The notes under the pieces: model-generated
Seen by the model: the letters and a program-made list of their open reading frames with translations, nothing else
Database searches by the model: none
What the model was told of the DNA's origin: nothing
Shown: positions 18,082 to 25,136 of the stretch, piece by piece
Numbering within the stretch: position 1 is the first letter of the stretch
How the letters are laid out: every line of letters begins with the position of its first letter
Assembly (NCBI GenBank): GCA_019694395.1
Contig: JAIBCC010000006.1
Span: forward strand, 62,001 to 126,000
DNA: 64,000 nt
DNA from: Pyrinomonadaceae bacterium
GTDB taxonomy: Bacteria > Acidobacteriota > Blastocatellia > Pyrinomonadales > Pyrinomonadaceae
Direction: 5' to 3'
Made by a program: the position numbers and the translations under genes

Positions 18082-19035
18082 ATGAAGAATATCAAAGTAA
18101 TTATCTTAGTAAGTTTATTGTTGACGGCATTGTCAACACTCAGTTTTGCCCAAACCCTCGAAGGTGTCTGGGAAGGTCACGTTGTTTCAGTTAACAGAAA
18201 TGCCAAAATTCCTGCCAATGCTGCCTACAACTGGGACGGAAACAAAAGGTGGAATTTTGTTTTGCCTGCCGGAACGTGGACAAGTTACGATGCCAAGCTC
18301 GACATCGGCGGCACTTACGAAAATCTGACCGGAAATTATTCGGCAGACGATAAACTTAATCCGAAAAATACAGGACATTATGCTTTTACGGGTTCTTTCA
18401 ATTTCGCTAAAAAAATGATGTTCTGGCAGCCTGAAAAAAAACTTGGAGGCACTAATAATGCCGCCACCACCGTTGTCCGTTCGTTGTCTTATACCCAGGA
18501 AGGAAATTATGAATATCTGAAAGGACGTTGGGCAGCGACCGACGGAACGACAGCAGTGATGGAATTTCGCCGTGATTATTCGGGCGAACCGCTCAAAAAT
18601 GATGCAATTCAATCCGATCTGATTGCGGTCGAACCTGATGTCGCTTATTTCATTAAACACGATGAATTTTTCCTTTCGCTCAACGATGCCAAAGACGGCG
18701 TAGTTTCTAAAAAAGACGGTGACGAAGAGCTTCGCAAATGGAAATTTGAAGTCGCACCGGATCAATTTCCCAAAGCATTTCGCATTATTCCCGTCAGCAA
18801 AGAAGATCAATGTTTAGTGACAGTCGAAAACGATCAAAGCGCAATTGCCCTGACCGATAAATCCGATAATCCCGAAGGCGAGCAGTATTGGCGATTAGAG
18901 AAAAAGGATGACGGCGTAGTTTTGGTCAATGTCAGATTCGGCGGCAGAGCCATTTACATCGAAGATGAAAACAGCGGACAAACGATTCTGCGTTCACGCA
19001 ACGAATCGCAAAAATGGACTTTGGAAAAACAATAA
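18082..19035 (+). CDS. Exported KWEG-like plus trefoil-like protein
   Basis: 317 residues, signal peptide MKNIKVIILVSLLLTALSTL ending at SFAQ. The N-terminal domain starts TLEGVWEGHVVSVNRNAKIP and has YLKGRWAATDGTTAVMEFRR in place of the sister motif. The C-terminal domain has RKWKFEVAPDQFPKAFRIIP, EGEQYWRLEKKDDG and SQKWTLEKQ, matching the three QxW-like units of the gene before. It has no Asn-rich linker. Tandem duplication followed by divergence is the simplest reading. Confidence 0.7.
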   Translation: MKNIKVIILVSLLLTALSTLSFAQTLEGVWEGHVVSVNRNAKIPANAAYNWDGNKRWNFVLPAGTWTSYDAKLDIGGTYENLTGNYSADDKLNPKNTGHYAFTGSFNFAKKMMFWQPEKKLGGTNNAATTVVRSLSYTQEGNYEYLKGRWAATDGTTAVMEFRRDYSGEPLKNDAIQSDLIAVEPDVAYFIKHDEFFLSLNDAKDGVVSKKDGDEELRKWKFEVAPDQFPKAFRIIPVSKEDQCLVTVENDQSAIALTDKSDNPEGEQYWRLEKKDDGVVLVNVRFGGRAIYIEDENSGQTILRSRNESQKWTLEKQ

Positions 19036-19043
19036 AAATTTAG

Positions 19044-19118
19044 AAAGGCAGAAACACGTGCGTCAGCAAGTATGTCTTCAACCTTGAGAACACGCTCCTT
19101 AACAGTCACGTTTCTGCC
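19044..19118. repeat. 31-bp repeat unit with foldback (copy 1)
   Basis: Bases 19044-19074 (begin AAAGGCAGAAACACG) match 24397-24427 at 29 of 31 positions. Here an inverse copy of the first part, CACGTTTCTGCC, lies at 19107-19118, so the element can form a stem around a 30-base loop. Between two array genes; no coding sequence found in it. Confidence 0.65.
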
Positions 19119-19138
19119 TAAATTAGAAGAGAAAAATA

Positions 19139-19522
19139 ATGAATAATAAAACTTTGAAAATATTTACGGCAATTACATTAACCATTGTTTTAGCTGCAAC
19201 GGCTTTTGCTTTGCAAACGGCAACTCGCGTTCGCTTCGCCAAAGGCAAATCCTCGGCAACGATGACGGGTTCGGTCGGAGATTCGGGAATGAAAGATTAC
19301 ATCCTCGGCGGGAAAAAAGGTCAGGAATTAACCGCTTCGGTGACTTCGCCCTGCGAAAGCGTTCAAATCATCGTCATCGACAATGGAACAGGGCAGGTCA
19401 TCAGCGAAAATCCTTCAACCGAATACGCAGACGAATTACCGGGAACGGGCGATTACATCGTTCGCGTGCAAAACAGTGAATCTGAAACCTGTAAATTTAC
19501 GTTGAAAGTCGGAATTAAATAA
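19139..19522 (+). CDS. Small exported PPC-like protein
   Basis: 127 residues with signal peptide MNNKTLKIFTAITLTIVLAA ending near AFA. The mature part has TRVRFAKGKSSATMTGSVGD, DYILGGKKGQELTASVTSPC, and ELPGTGDYIVRVQNSESETC. This matches the beta-sandwich found in pre-peptidase C-terminal domains, and the lipoprotein gene at 24455 has the same pattern (VKFEKGKTSADYENTIGNGE). The two Cys probably pair. Likely an accessory or carbohydrate-binding domain on its own. Confidence 0.65.
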   Translation: MNNKTLKIFTAITLTIVLAATAFALQTATRVRFAKGKSSATMTGSVGDSGMKDYILGGKKGQELTASVTSPCESVQIIVIDNGTGQVISENPSTEYADELPGTGDYIVRVQNSESETCKFTLKVGIK

Positions 19523-19545
19523 CTGAAGCCTGTGCATAATTCGCC

Positions 19546-19705
19546 GACTGGAGCGCAGACAGCTTGTCTGCCCGTGCGAGCGTGAGCGTTGCACGGTGTC
19601 GCGGTTAAAACCGTAGTTTAAATTCAAGATTAGAGTAACTAAAGTTGAGAGTTCAGACGAGCTAACGCCATCCGAACTGGCAAGCAAGTTGCTCGCGCTC
19701 CAGTC
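19546..19705. repeat. 160-bp MITE-like element with perfect 11-bp terminal inverted repeats
   Basis: The ends are GACTGGAGCGC (19546-19556) and GCGCTCCAGTC (19695-19705). Inside are three more dyads: GCAGACA/TGTCTGC (19555-19571, 3-base loop), CCGTGC/GCACGG (19572-19596) and CGGTT/AACCG (19602-19613). Base composition is more GC-rich than the surroundings. There is no reading frame of note. The structure is that of a REP-type or non-autonomous mobile element that inserted between two array genes. Confidence 0.7.
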
Positions 19706-19775
19706 AAATAATTGATTTTATTATGGTTTAATGATGCACAGACTTCAAATAACAAAGAAATTGGAGATGAAGAAA

Positions 19776-20306
19776 ATGACAAAAAGATATTTATTTTTAA
19801 GTTTAATTGGTCTAGTTGGGTTAGCAATGGTTGCTGTAGTGACGAATCGAATCAGTGCAAAGTCAGACGATTTGAAAGCATTTCTCGGCGGTGAATCAAG
19901 CAAAACGTGGAAGCTCGGCGAGGTCAAAACGGATGAAAAAGATATGAAAGACGAAGATTTTGACGGCAACAAAGAGTTTGCGATGCAAAGTGAATTAGCT
20001 CAGATGGTTCCCGTCAAAATCGTCTTCAAGGCTGATGGAAGCTGCGAAAATACCTACGTTTCGCATTATGTGAACGGAAAATTGACCGAAGACGATTTAA
20101 CGCTTCCCTGCAAATGGTCGGTTGACGGAAAAACTGTCGAGATAATTGAAAATACCAACAGCGACGACAAAATTCAGCAAAGCAATGATGAAGTTTTCTG
20201 GCTCAAAGATGTCGAAACGATTGATAAAGATTTTAACTGCGCTTTTAGTCTGCAAGGCGATTACACCGCCGGAGTAGAAAGACTGGAATATTTGCACGAA
20301 GACTAA
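19776..20306 (+). CDS. Exported lipocalin-like protein
   Basis: 176 residues. Start chosen at ATG 19776, nine bases after TTGGAG; an ATG at 19767 abuts the ribosome site. Signal peptide MTKRYLFLSLIGLVGLAMVA with cleavage near ISA. The mature part has FLGGESSKTWKLGEVKTDEK, VKIVFKADGSCENTYVSHYV, LPCKWSVDGKTVEIIENTNS and EVFWLKDVETIDKDFNCAFS. This is a lipocalin-like eight-strand pattern with three Cys. The leader around the start (GGAGATGAAGAAAATGAC) nearly repeats that of the gene at 22152. Confidence 0.65.
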   Translation: MTKRYLFLSLIGLVGLAMVAVVTNRISAKSDDLKAFLGGESSKTWKLGEVKTDEKDMKDEDFDGNKEFAMQSELAQMVPVKIVFKADGSCENTYVSHYVNGKLTEDDLTLPCKWSVDGKTVEIIENTNSDDKIQQSNDEVFWLKDVETIDKDFNCAFSLQGDYTAGVERLEYLHED

Positions 20307-20328
20307 AAAGATTGTGAGGAAATAAAAG

Positions 20329-20661
20329 ATGAAAATAATTAAATTCGTATTTCTGGCAGGAGTATTGACTTTTTCGATAAACATAGTTAATCCCGTTGTT
20401 TCGGCAAAACCGAAAGCATCGTTAGCCGCCACGAAAAATAGTCGTTCTGTGGGCGTAGAGAAAACAGGTGTGGTTAAGTGGTTTAACGATCCAAAAGGCT
20501 TTGGATTTATCACGCAAGACGATGGAGGCAAAGATTTGGTTGTGGTTACAAAGGAAATTAATGTCCCCGGATTCAAAACGTTAGCAGAAGGACAAAAAGT
20601 TTATTATACATTGTATGAAGATGCAAAGGGTTTCAAAGCAACTAATGTTCGCCCAAAGTGA
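20329..20661 (+). CDS. Cold-shock-domain protein with signal peptide (degenerate RNP2)
   Basis: 110 residues behind GAGGAAATAAAAG. Residues 1-26 are a signal peptide (MKIIKFVFLAGVLTFSINIV, cleavage at VSA). A linker of about 20 residues (KNSRSVGVEKTG) precedes a cold-shock domain at about 46-108: [42 protein letters not shown]1 (KGFGFI) is intact. RNP2 reads LVVVT where FVHF is usual, so two aromatic/His contacts are missing. Cold-shock proteins bind single-stranded RNA or DNA in the cytoplasm; an exported one is not something I know of. Shares its leader and linker with the next gene. Confidence 0.85.
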   Translation: MKIIKFVFLAGVLTFSINIVNPVVSAKPKASLAATKNSRSVGVEKTGVVKWFNDPKGFGFITQDDGGKDLVVVTKEINVPGFKTLAEGQKVYYTLYEDAKGFKATNVRPK

Positions 20662-20717
20662 GCAGTTGGTAAACAAGCCGTAGCTGTTCGGATATTAGCC
20701 AATTTTAGGAGTCAAAA

Positions 20718-21113
20718 ATGAAAATTATTAAATATATTTTACTGACAGTCGCAGTCATTATTTCGCTGAACATAGTTAATCCTGTAGTTTCAGCAAAACC
20801 GGAGTCATTAACCACCGTAAAAAACAGTCGTTCTTTGGGCGTGGAGAAAACAGGGGCGGTTAAGTTGAAAGATGTTTCGCTCAATTCAAATTCAGCAAAA
20901 CCGGGAGATGATCGAAAAACTGGTGTGGTCAAGTGGTTTAACGATGGTAAAGGCTATGGATTTATTACTCCAACCACGGGAGAAGACCTGTTCGTGCATT
21001 TTCGGGCAATAATGGGATCAGGCTTCAAATCCTTAAAAGAAGGACAAAAGGTTACTTTTAAAGTGGTTAAGGGGCAGAAGGGGGTTCAGGCAGATGAAGT
21101 GCAGGCATTGTAA
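20718..21113 (+). CDS. Cold-shock-domain protein with signal peptide
   Basis: 131 residues behind TTAGGAG. Signal peptide 1-26 ([20 protein letters not shown], cleavage at VSA). The segment after it, [12 protein letters not shown], is shared with the gene before. A 20-residue stretch ([20 protein letters not shown]) then repeats the KTGxVK entry. The cold-shock domain at 67-130 is complete: [23 protein letters not shown]1 KGYGFI (78-83), RNP2 LFVHF (91-95), [20 protein letters not shown]. Binding residues are intact, so nucleic-acid binding is likely. Adjacent to an RRM protein that is also exported. A true N-terminal anchor instead of cleavage is possible. Confidence 0.88.
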   Translation: MKIIKYILLTVAVIISLNIVNPVVSAKPESLTTVKNSRSLGVEKTGAVKLKDVSLNSNSAKPGDDRKTGVVKWFNDGKGYGFITPTTGEDLFVHFRAIMGSGFKSLKEGQKVTFKVVKGQKGVQADEVQAL

Positions 21114-21200
21114 GTGATTATTGACAGATGCCGCGAGTTACGAAAACTGAAAATTAGAGTTGAAAAGAAATTAATTCAGGCAGAGAGAGAGGAGAAAAAA

Positions 21201-22124
21201 GTGAAAGCAGTAACAAAGGCAATTTGGTTATTCAGTTTAATTGCAATGTTCGGTTTGATGACGTTCGTTAATGGACAAACGAATCGGGTTTGGCATTTAA
21301 CAGTTGCATCGCGCGAAGACATCGGCGAAACAGCCGAGAAATTTAAGGCGGATTTGAAAGAAGCCTTTGAAGCGAACGGCGATACAGTGGTTGACGAAGC
21401 CTCAGAAAATTCAACAGACCTTAATTTCTATCTTGGCAAAGACGACGATGACGACGACAACGACGGTGTTGCCGATGACAAAGATGTCAGCGACGGGAAC
21501 GCCGATGAAATTGTCAACGAGCAAGATATGGCAGAGATCTATGACCTTGATGAGGAAATTCCCGACGCGATGAAGCAATACCCGGATAATCAAAAGGATG
21601 AAGGAATCTATATCTATCTGGAAAAAGAAACCGGATTAGCGATGGTCTTTGTCTCAAAGGTTGATTCATTAAAGGAAACCGGAGTCGCCACTTTATCAGG
21701 TAACGGATTTTTCCAAAACGCTTCTTTTCAACGCCGAAACGCACTTATGGTAGGAAAAACAGTGGCAGCTGAGGTGGTTAAAACCGTAGATAAGACCAAC
21801 GGGACGCGGATCTACGTGGGGAATCTGTCGTTTTCTACAACGGATCAGACTCTTCGTGATGCTATATCGGGAACAGGCGGCAATTTTACAAATGTGACTC
21901 GGGCTGTGGATCCGGAAACCAATCAACCAAAAGGTTTCGCTTATGTCACTATGACTAGTTCGCTAGGGGCGAGAATTATAATTGGCAAACTAAACGGAAC
22001 ATTACTTGACGGAAGAATTCTTATAGTTCAAGAGGCTCAGGAAAACACAACTGGTGGAGAAGAGGGTAAAGGTGGAGGTGGCAGATCACGTTCGAGTCTG
22101 AGAGGAGGAAGAGATCGGAATTAA
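21201..22124 (+). CDS. Exported RRM-domain RNA-binding protein with acidic N-terminal domain
   Basis: 307 residues starting with GTG at 21201, six bases after GGAG; the frame is open upstream to 21114 but has no ribosome site. Signal peptide MKAVTKAIWLFSLIAMFGLM with cleavage after NGQ or FVNG. Residues 80-105 are Asp-rich (DDDDDDNDGVADDKD). The RRM is at 203-279: RNP2 IYVGNL (204-209), RNP1 KGFAYVTM (244-251), KLNGTLLDGRILIV. The tail (284-307) is Gly/Arg/Ser-rich, as in cyanobacterial RRM proteins. The N-terminal half may be homologous to the gene at 10531. It looks like a fusion of an exported array-type domain with an RNA-binding module. Confidence 0.85.
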   Translation: MKAVTKAIWLFSLIAMFGLMTFVNGQTNRVWHLTVASREDIGETAEKFKADLKEAFEANGDTVVDEASENSTDLNFYLGKDDDDDDNDGVADDKDVSDGNADEIVNEQDMAEIYDLDEEIPDAMKQYPDNQKDEGIYIYLEKETGLAMVFVSKVDSLKETGVATLSGNGFFQNASFQRRNALMVGKTVAAEVVKTVDKTNGTRIYVGNLSFSTTDQTLRDAISGTGGNFTNVTRAVDPETNQPKGFAYVTMTSSLGARIIIGKLNGTLLDGRILIVQEAQENTTGGEEGKGGGGRSRSSLRGGRDRN

Positions 22125-22151
22125 ATAACCAAGAAAGTGGAGATAAAGAAA

Positions 22152-23255
22152 ATGACGAATCAAATTATCAAAAAATATATATGGGCATTTCTGGTTTTAA
22201 TCTTAGCCGGATTAAATACGGTTTTGGCGCAGTCTGACGGTGATTATGTAATCGTAAGTATCAATGGAAGCGAGACTTACGATGTGGTCAGTATGAATCC
22301 GGTGTCTAAGCAAAGAACGAACATCAAAGTTTTTCGGCACGGCAAAATCGAAAAAGATACGGTGAAATATCTTGATCCGAATGAAGGCATTGCTTCGGCT
22401 GCGTTATCGTCGGTCAAAGTTCGCCCCTTTACGATGCCCGCCGTCGGCGATTCGGTGTATGTGCTGGACGAAAGTGGAACGGATGTCAAAGTTCTTAAAA
22501 TTACGGTCAAAACTCTTGGACCCGAATCGCTCAAACTCGTTCCCAAAAATGATAGTTGGAACGGGTTTCATTATGCCACCGAAGAAGAATTCGGCGAACT
22601 CGGCTGGAAACTTTACGACCCGAACACGCACGGCAAATTTACCGATGTTTCGGATGAAGAATTAGCCAAAATCGAGCAGGAAGCCTTTGAAATGGTCAAC
22701 GAAGCACGCCGCGATCCGTCCGCCTTTGCCGATAAAATCGAAAAAGCCTACAAACCGGACGAAACGGTTAAAGAAACCCTTCGTTTTCTGCGGAACATCG
22801 CCCAAAAAGATTACAAATTCGGACAACTTGAACGCGATGAGATCCTTGATAAAGTTGCCCGTGAACACGCCCGCGATATTGCCAAAAATCCCGACACAAA
22901 CCATCAGGGAACAAGTGCGGATTGTTCGGTCTTACCGCGAGGTTGGGTAGCCTGCCGTCTGGAACGCTACGGCAACCCCATCGGTGGCGGCGAAAATATC
23001 TACAATGAACGAACCGGCGGCACAGTTTATAACGGCAGCAAAGCGGTAATGAATTTAACGCTCGACCACGGAGTTTCCGACCGTGGACACCGGGCGTTGT
23101 TTTTTGACGAAGCGGTTTTTAACGGAACATTTGACGATGCCGATAAATTCACGTTCAAAATTAACAAAATCGGAGTCGGTGCGGGTTACGACAAAACTAC
23201 CGGCTGGATTTCTGTCGTCTTTAATTTTGTCACCGCTTACGAACCAAAACACTAA
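22152..23255 (+). CDS. Exported CAP-superfamily protein
   Basis: 367 residues from ATG 22152 with GTGGAG nine bases upstream. Signal peptide MTNQIIKKYIWAFLVLILAG ending at VLAQ. An N-terminal beta domain (about 30-175) includes YVIVSINGSETYDVVSMNPV and SVYVLDESGTDVKVLKIT. The CAP domain covers about 180-365: AFEMVNEARRDPSAFADKIE, AREHARDIAKNPDTNHQGTS, GNPIGGGENIYNERTGG and DRGHRALFFD. The GENIY and HRALFF parts match bacterial SCP proteins (YkwD-like). Third CAP protein in the array. Confidence 0.78.
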   Translation: MTNQIIKKYIWAFLVLILAGLNTVLAQSDGDYVIVSINGSETYDVVSMNPVSKQRTNIKVFRHGKIEKDTVKYLDPNEGIASAALSSVKVRPFTMPAVGDSVYVLDESGTDVKVLKITVKTLGPESLKLVPKNDSWNGFHYATEEEFGELGWKLYDPNTHGKFTDVSDEELAKIEQEAFEMVNEARRDPSAFADKIEKAYKPDETVKETLRFLRNIAQKDYKFGQLERDEILDKVAREHARDIAKNPDTNHQGTSADCSVLPRGWVACRLERYGNPIGGGENIYNERTGGTVYNGSKAVMNLTLDHGVSDRGHRALFFDEAVFNGTFDDADKFTFKINKIGVGAGYDKTTGWISVVFNFVTAYEPKH

Positions 23256-23293
23256 ACAAATCGAATAATATCGAGCATTAAATTGGAGAAAAT

Positions 23294-24367
23294 ATGAAAA
23301 TGGAAAGATTTAACAACAAACTGACGAAAATCTTAGTCTTGGTATTAGCCATAAGTTCTTTTTTTACTTATACTTCAGTCAAGGCAGCGGCTGATGTCGT
23401 GACGGTTGACGGCGTGGCAGTTCCATTTCCGAACGGCTGGACGGCAGGAACAAGCGGAAAATGGACGACTTCGGAAAGCCCCGATAAATCATCAAAATTT
23501 TATCTTTTGGCAACCAAAAACGAAAATTTTGATAACGTCATTGAAACAGTTTTAGAACCGTGGCTCAACGACTCTTTCAAAGATATTGACGATACCGGCG
23601 AAGACAATCTGGAACGCAACGGTCTGGGACTTCGCACAATCACCTACGAAGGAAAACGCAAATCCGACAATGCTGAAGTCACGATTACGGCTCAATTTGC
23701 TTTTGTTCTGGGCGTTGAACCTGTCAAGACCGTGCTTTTGGTCAGCGTTTCGTCAAATGATTCGCAACATGAAAAAATTCTCGAAGTTTTCAACAATCAA
23801 AAAGCCAATAAGGGCGGAACCGTAGCCAAAGTTGATCCGACTCCAACCCCCAAACCCGTTCAAACTCCGGCTCCGCAAACAGGCGGCAACAAAAATTGCG
23901 GAAGTTTGAATGATGCCGATATTGCCGAAATTCTCAAAGTTCATAACGCCGCTCGCGCCGCAGTCGGAACTCCGCCGCTCAAATGGAACTGCGCTCTGGC
24001 AAACTTTGCTCAGAACTGGGCAAACAAAGATCTCTGGGGACACAGCACCAGCAGTCAGCGCGAAAATATTATTCCCGGTGTTTATGCAGGTGAAAATCTT
24101 GCCGCAGATGCTAATCAGGGAACTCCTTTAGCTCAAATGATGCAAGGTTGGTTGGAAGAAAAACCGAATTGGGATAACGGCTCGAAAAGCTGTTCACCCG
24201 GAACAATTTGCGGACACTATACCCAAATGGTTTGGCGGCAAACTACTGACATCGGCTGCGGAATCAACCGTAAATCCAGCACGATGGGCGACGAATGGAA
24301 AGGTCAGGCAACCTATTTGGTCTGCAACTATTCTCCGGGCGGAAATAACGGAAATGCCGCTTGGTAA
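23294..24367 (+). CDS. Exported PR-1/CRISP-type CAP protein
   Basis: 357 residues behind TTGGAG. Signal peptide ends near VKAAA. Residues 35-170 are a PsbP-like or unknown beta domain (PFPNGWTAGTSGKWTTSESP). A Pro/Thr linker (PTPTPKPVQTPAPQTGGN) leads to a CAP domain at ~195-355 that is close to eukaryotic PR-1: ILKVHNAARAAVGTPPLKWN, GENLAADANQG, CGHYTQMVWRQTTDIGCGIN and TYLVCNYSPGGN. Six or so Cys probably pair. The CRISP signatures GHYTQMVW and YLVCNYSPGG are complete. Horizontal origin is possible but not shown. Confidence 0.85.
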   Translation: MKMERFNNKLTKILVLVLAISSFFTYTSVKAAADVVTVDGVAVPFPNGWTAGTSGKWTTSESPDKSSKFYLLATKNENFDNVIETVLEPWLNDSFKDIDDTGEDNLERNGLGLRTITYEGKRKSDNAEVTITAQFAFVLGVEPVKTVLLVSVSSNDSQHEKILEVFNNQKANKGGTVAKVDPTPTPKPVQTPAPQTGGNKNCGSLNDADIAEILKVHNAARAAVGTPPLKWNCALANFAQNWANKDLWGHSTSSQRENIIPGVYAGENLAADANQGTPLAQMMQGWLEEKPNWDNGSKSCSPGTICGHYTQMVWRQTTDIGCGINRKSSTMGDEWKGQATYLVCNYSPGGNNGNAAW

Positions 24368-24396
24368 GGGATAAAGGATGAAGGGTGAGTGGTGAA

Positions 24397-24427
24397 AAAG
24401 GCAGAAACACGCGCGTCAGCAAGTGTG
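24397..24427. repeat. 31-bp repeat unit (copy 2)
   Basis: This stretch matches 19044-19074 at 29 of 31 positions, with weaker similarity for about 20 more bases downstream. It lies just before the lipoprotein gene; a frame through it (from 24389) is open into that gene but is repeat sequence, not coding. Confidence 0.65.
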
Positions 24428-24454
24428 CAAAACCTAAGAACTATTTTCGAATTT

Positions 24455-25012
24455 ATGAAAAACAGAACAACTTTGATAATTATTTTAACTTTATTCGTGG
24501 CATTGGCTTTGGGCTGTCAATTCCAATGCGGTTCAACGCCCGACAGTAATTCAGCCAATAAAAATACAGCTAACGCGACAAATACCAAACCGGCAGAAAA
24601 ACCTTCGGAAAAACCGAAAACCGAATCAAATTCAACAAATTCTAATAGCGAAGCTCCAAAAACCGAGCCTTCAAAATCAGCTGACTCGGCTGATTCAAGC
24701 AAAACCAAAACGACAAACGTTAAGTTTGAAAAAGGTAAAACTTCGGCTGATTACGAAAACACCATCGGCAATGGCGAAACGCATATTTACGTTGTCAATG
24801 TCCAAAAAGGTCAGTATTTAGGTGCAGAAACCTATTCCGATACTGATGACGATGTTGCTTTTACTGTTCGCAAAAAAGGCGGCGCAGAACTTGAAGTTCC
24901 CGAAGGCAGCGTCAAATGGGGTGGCGAAGTTCCTTCGTCAGGCGACTATGAAATTGTCATCAGTGGAATCAAAAAATCAACCAAATACAGCATAACTATC
25001 AGCGCGGAGTAA
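24455..25012 (+). CDS. Lipoprotein with PPC-like domain
   Basis: 185 residues from ATG 24455. The leader MKNRTTLIIILTLFVALALG is followed by C, so the lipobox ALGC predicts lipid anchoring. Residues 25-85 are a disordered Asn/Lys/Ser/Glu-rich stretch. The C-terminal beta-sandwich (about 90-185), VKFEKGKTSADYENTIGNGE, YVVNVQKGQYLGAETYSDTD and VPSSGDYEIVISGIKK, resembles that of the gene at 19139. No ribosome site is clear. Probably outer-membrane or periplasmic. Confidence 0.72.
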   Translation: MKNRTTLIIILTLFVALALGCQFQCGSTPDSNSANKNTANATNTKPAEKPSEKPKTESNSTNSNSEAPKTEPSKSADSADSSKTKTTNVKFEKGKTSADYENTIGNGETHIYVVNVQKGQYLGAETYSDTDDDVAFTVRKKGGAELEVPEGSVKWGGEVPSSGDYEIVISGIKKSTKYSITISAE

Positions 25013-25022
25013 GAAAGATTTT

Positions 25023-25115
25023 GCCCGCGAAAGACGCTAAAAGACGCGAAAAAAAACTTGATGTGTGTTTTTGAAAAGTAAAGATTTTTAGCGTATTTCG
25101 CGTATTTCGCGGGCA
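25023..25115. repeat. Foldback repeat (CGCGAAAGA words)
   Basis: Words near CGCGAAAGA (9-10 bp period, 25026-25052) pair with the inverse at 25088-25115 (GCGTATTTCGCGTATTTCGC and GGGC). The loop is about 40 bases. It fills the gap between the lipoprotein and the next gene. Confidence 0.6.
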
Positions 25116-25136
25116 GAAAACCCAATTAAAAAGAAG

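Noticed and set aside
18187..18810. Minus-strand frame of 207 codons inside the KWEG/trefoil gene
   Set aside because: Antisense shadow of a clear signal-peptide protein; sequence has no family features.
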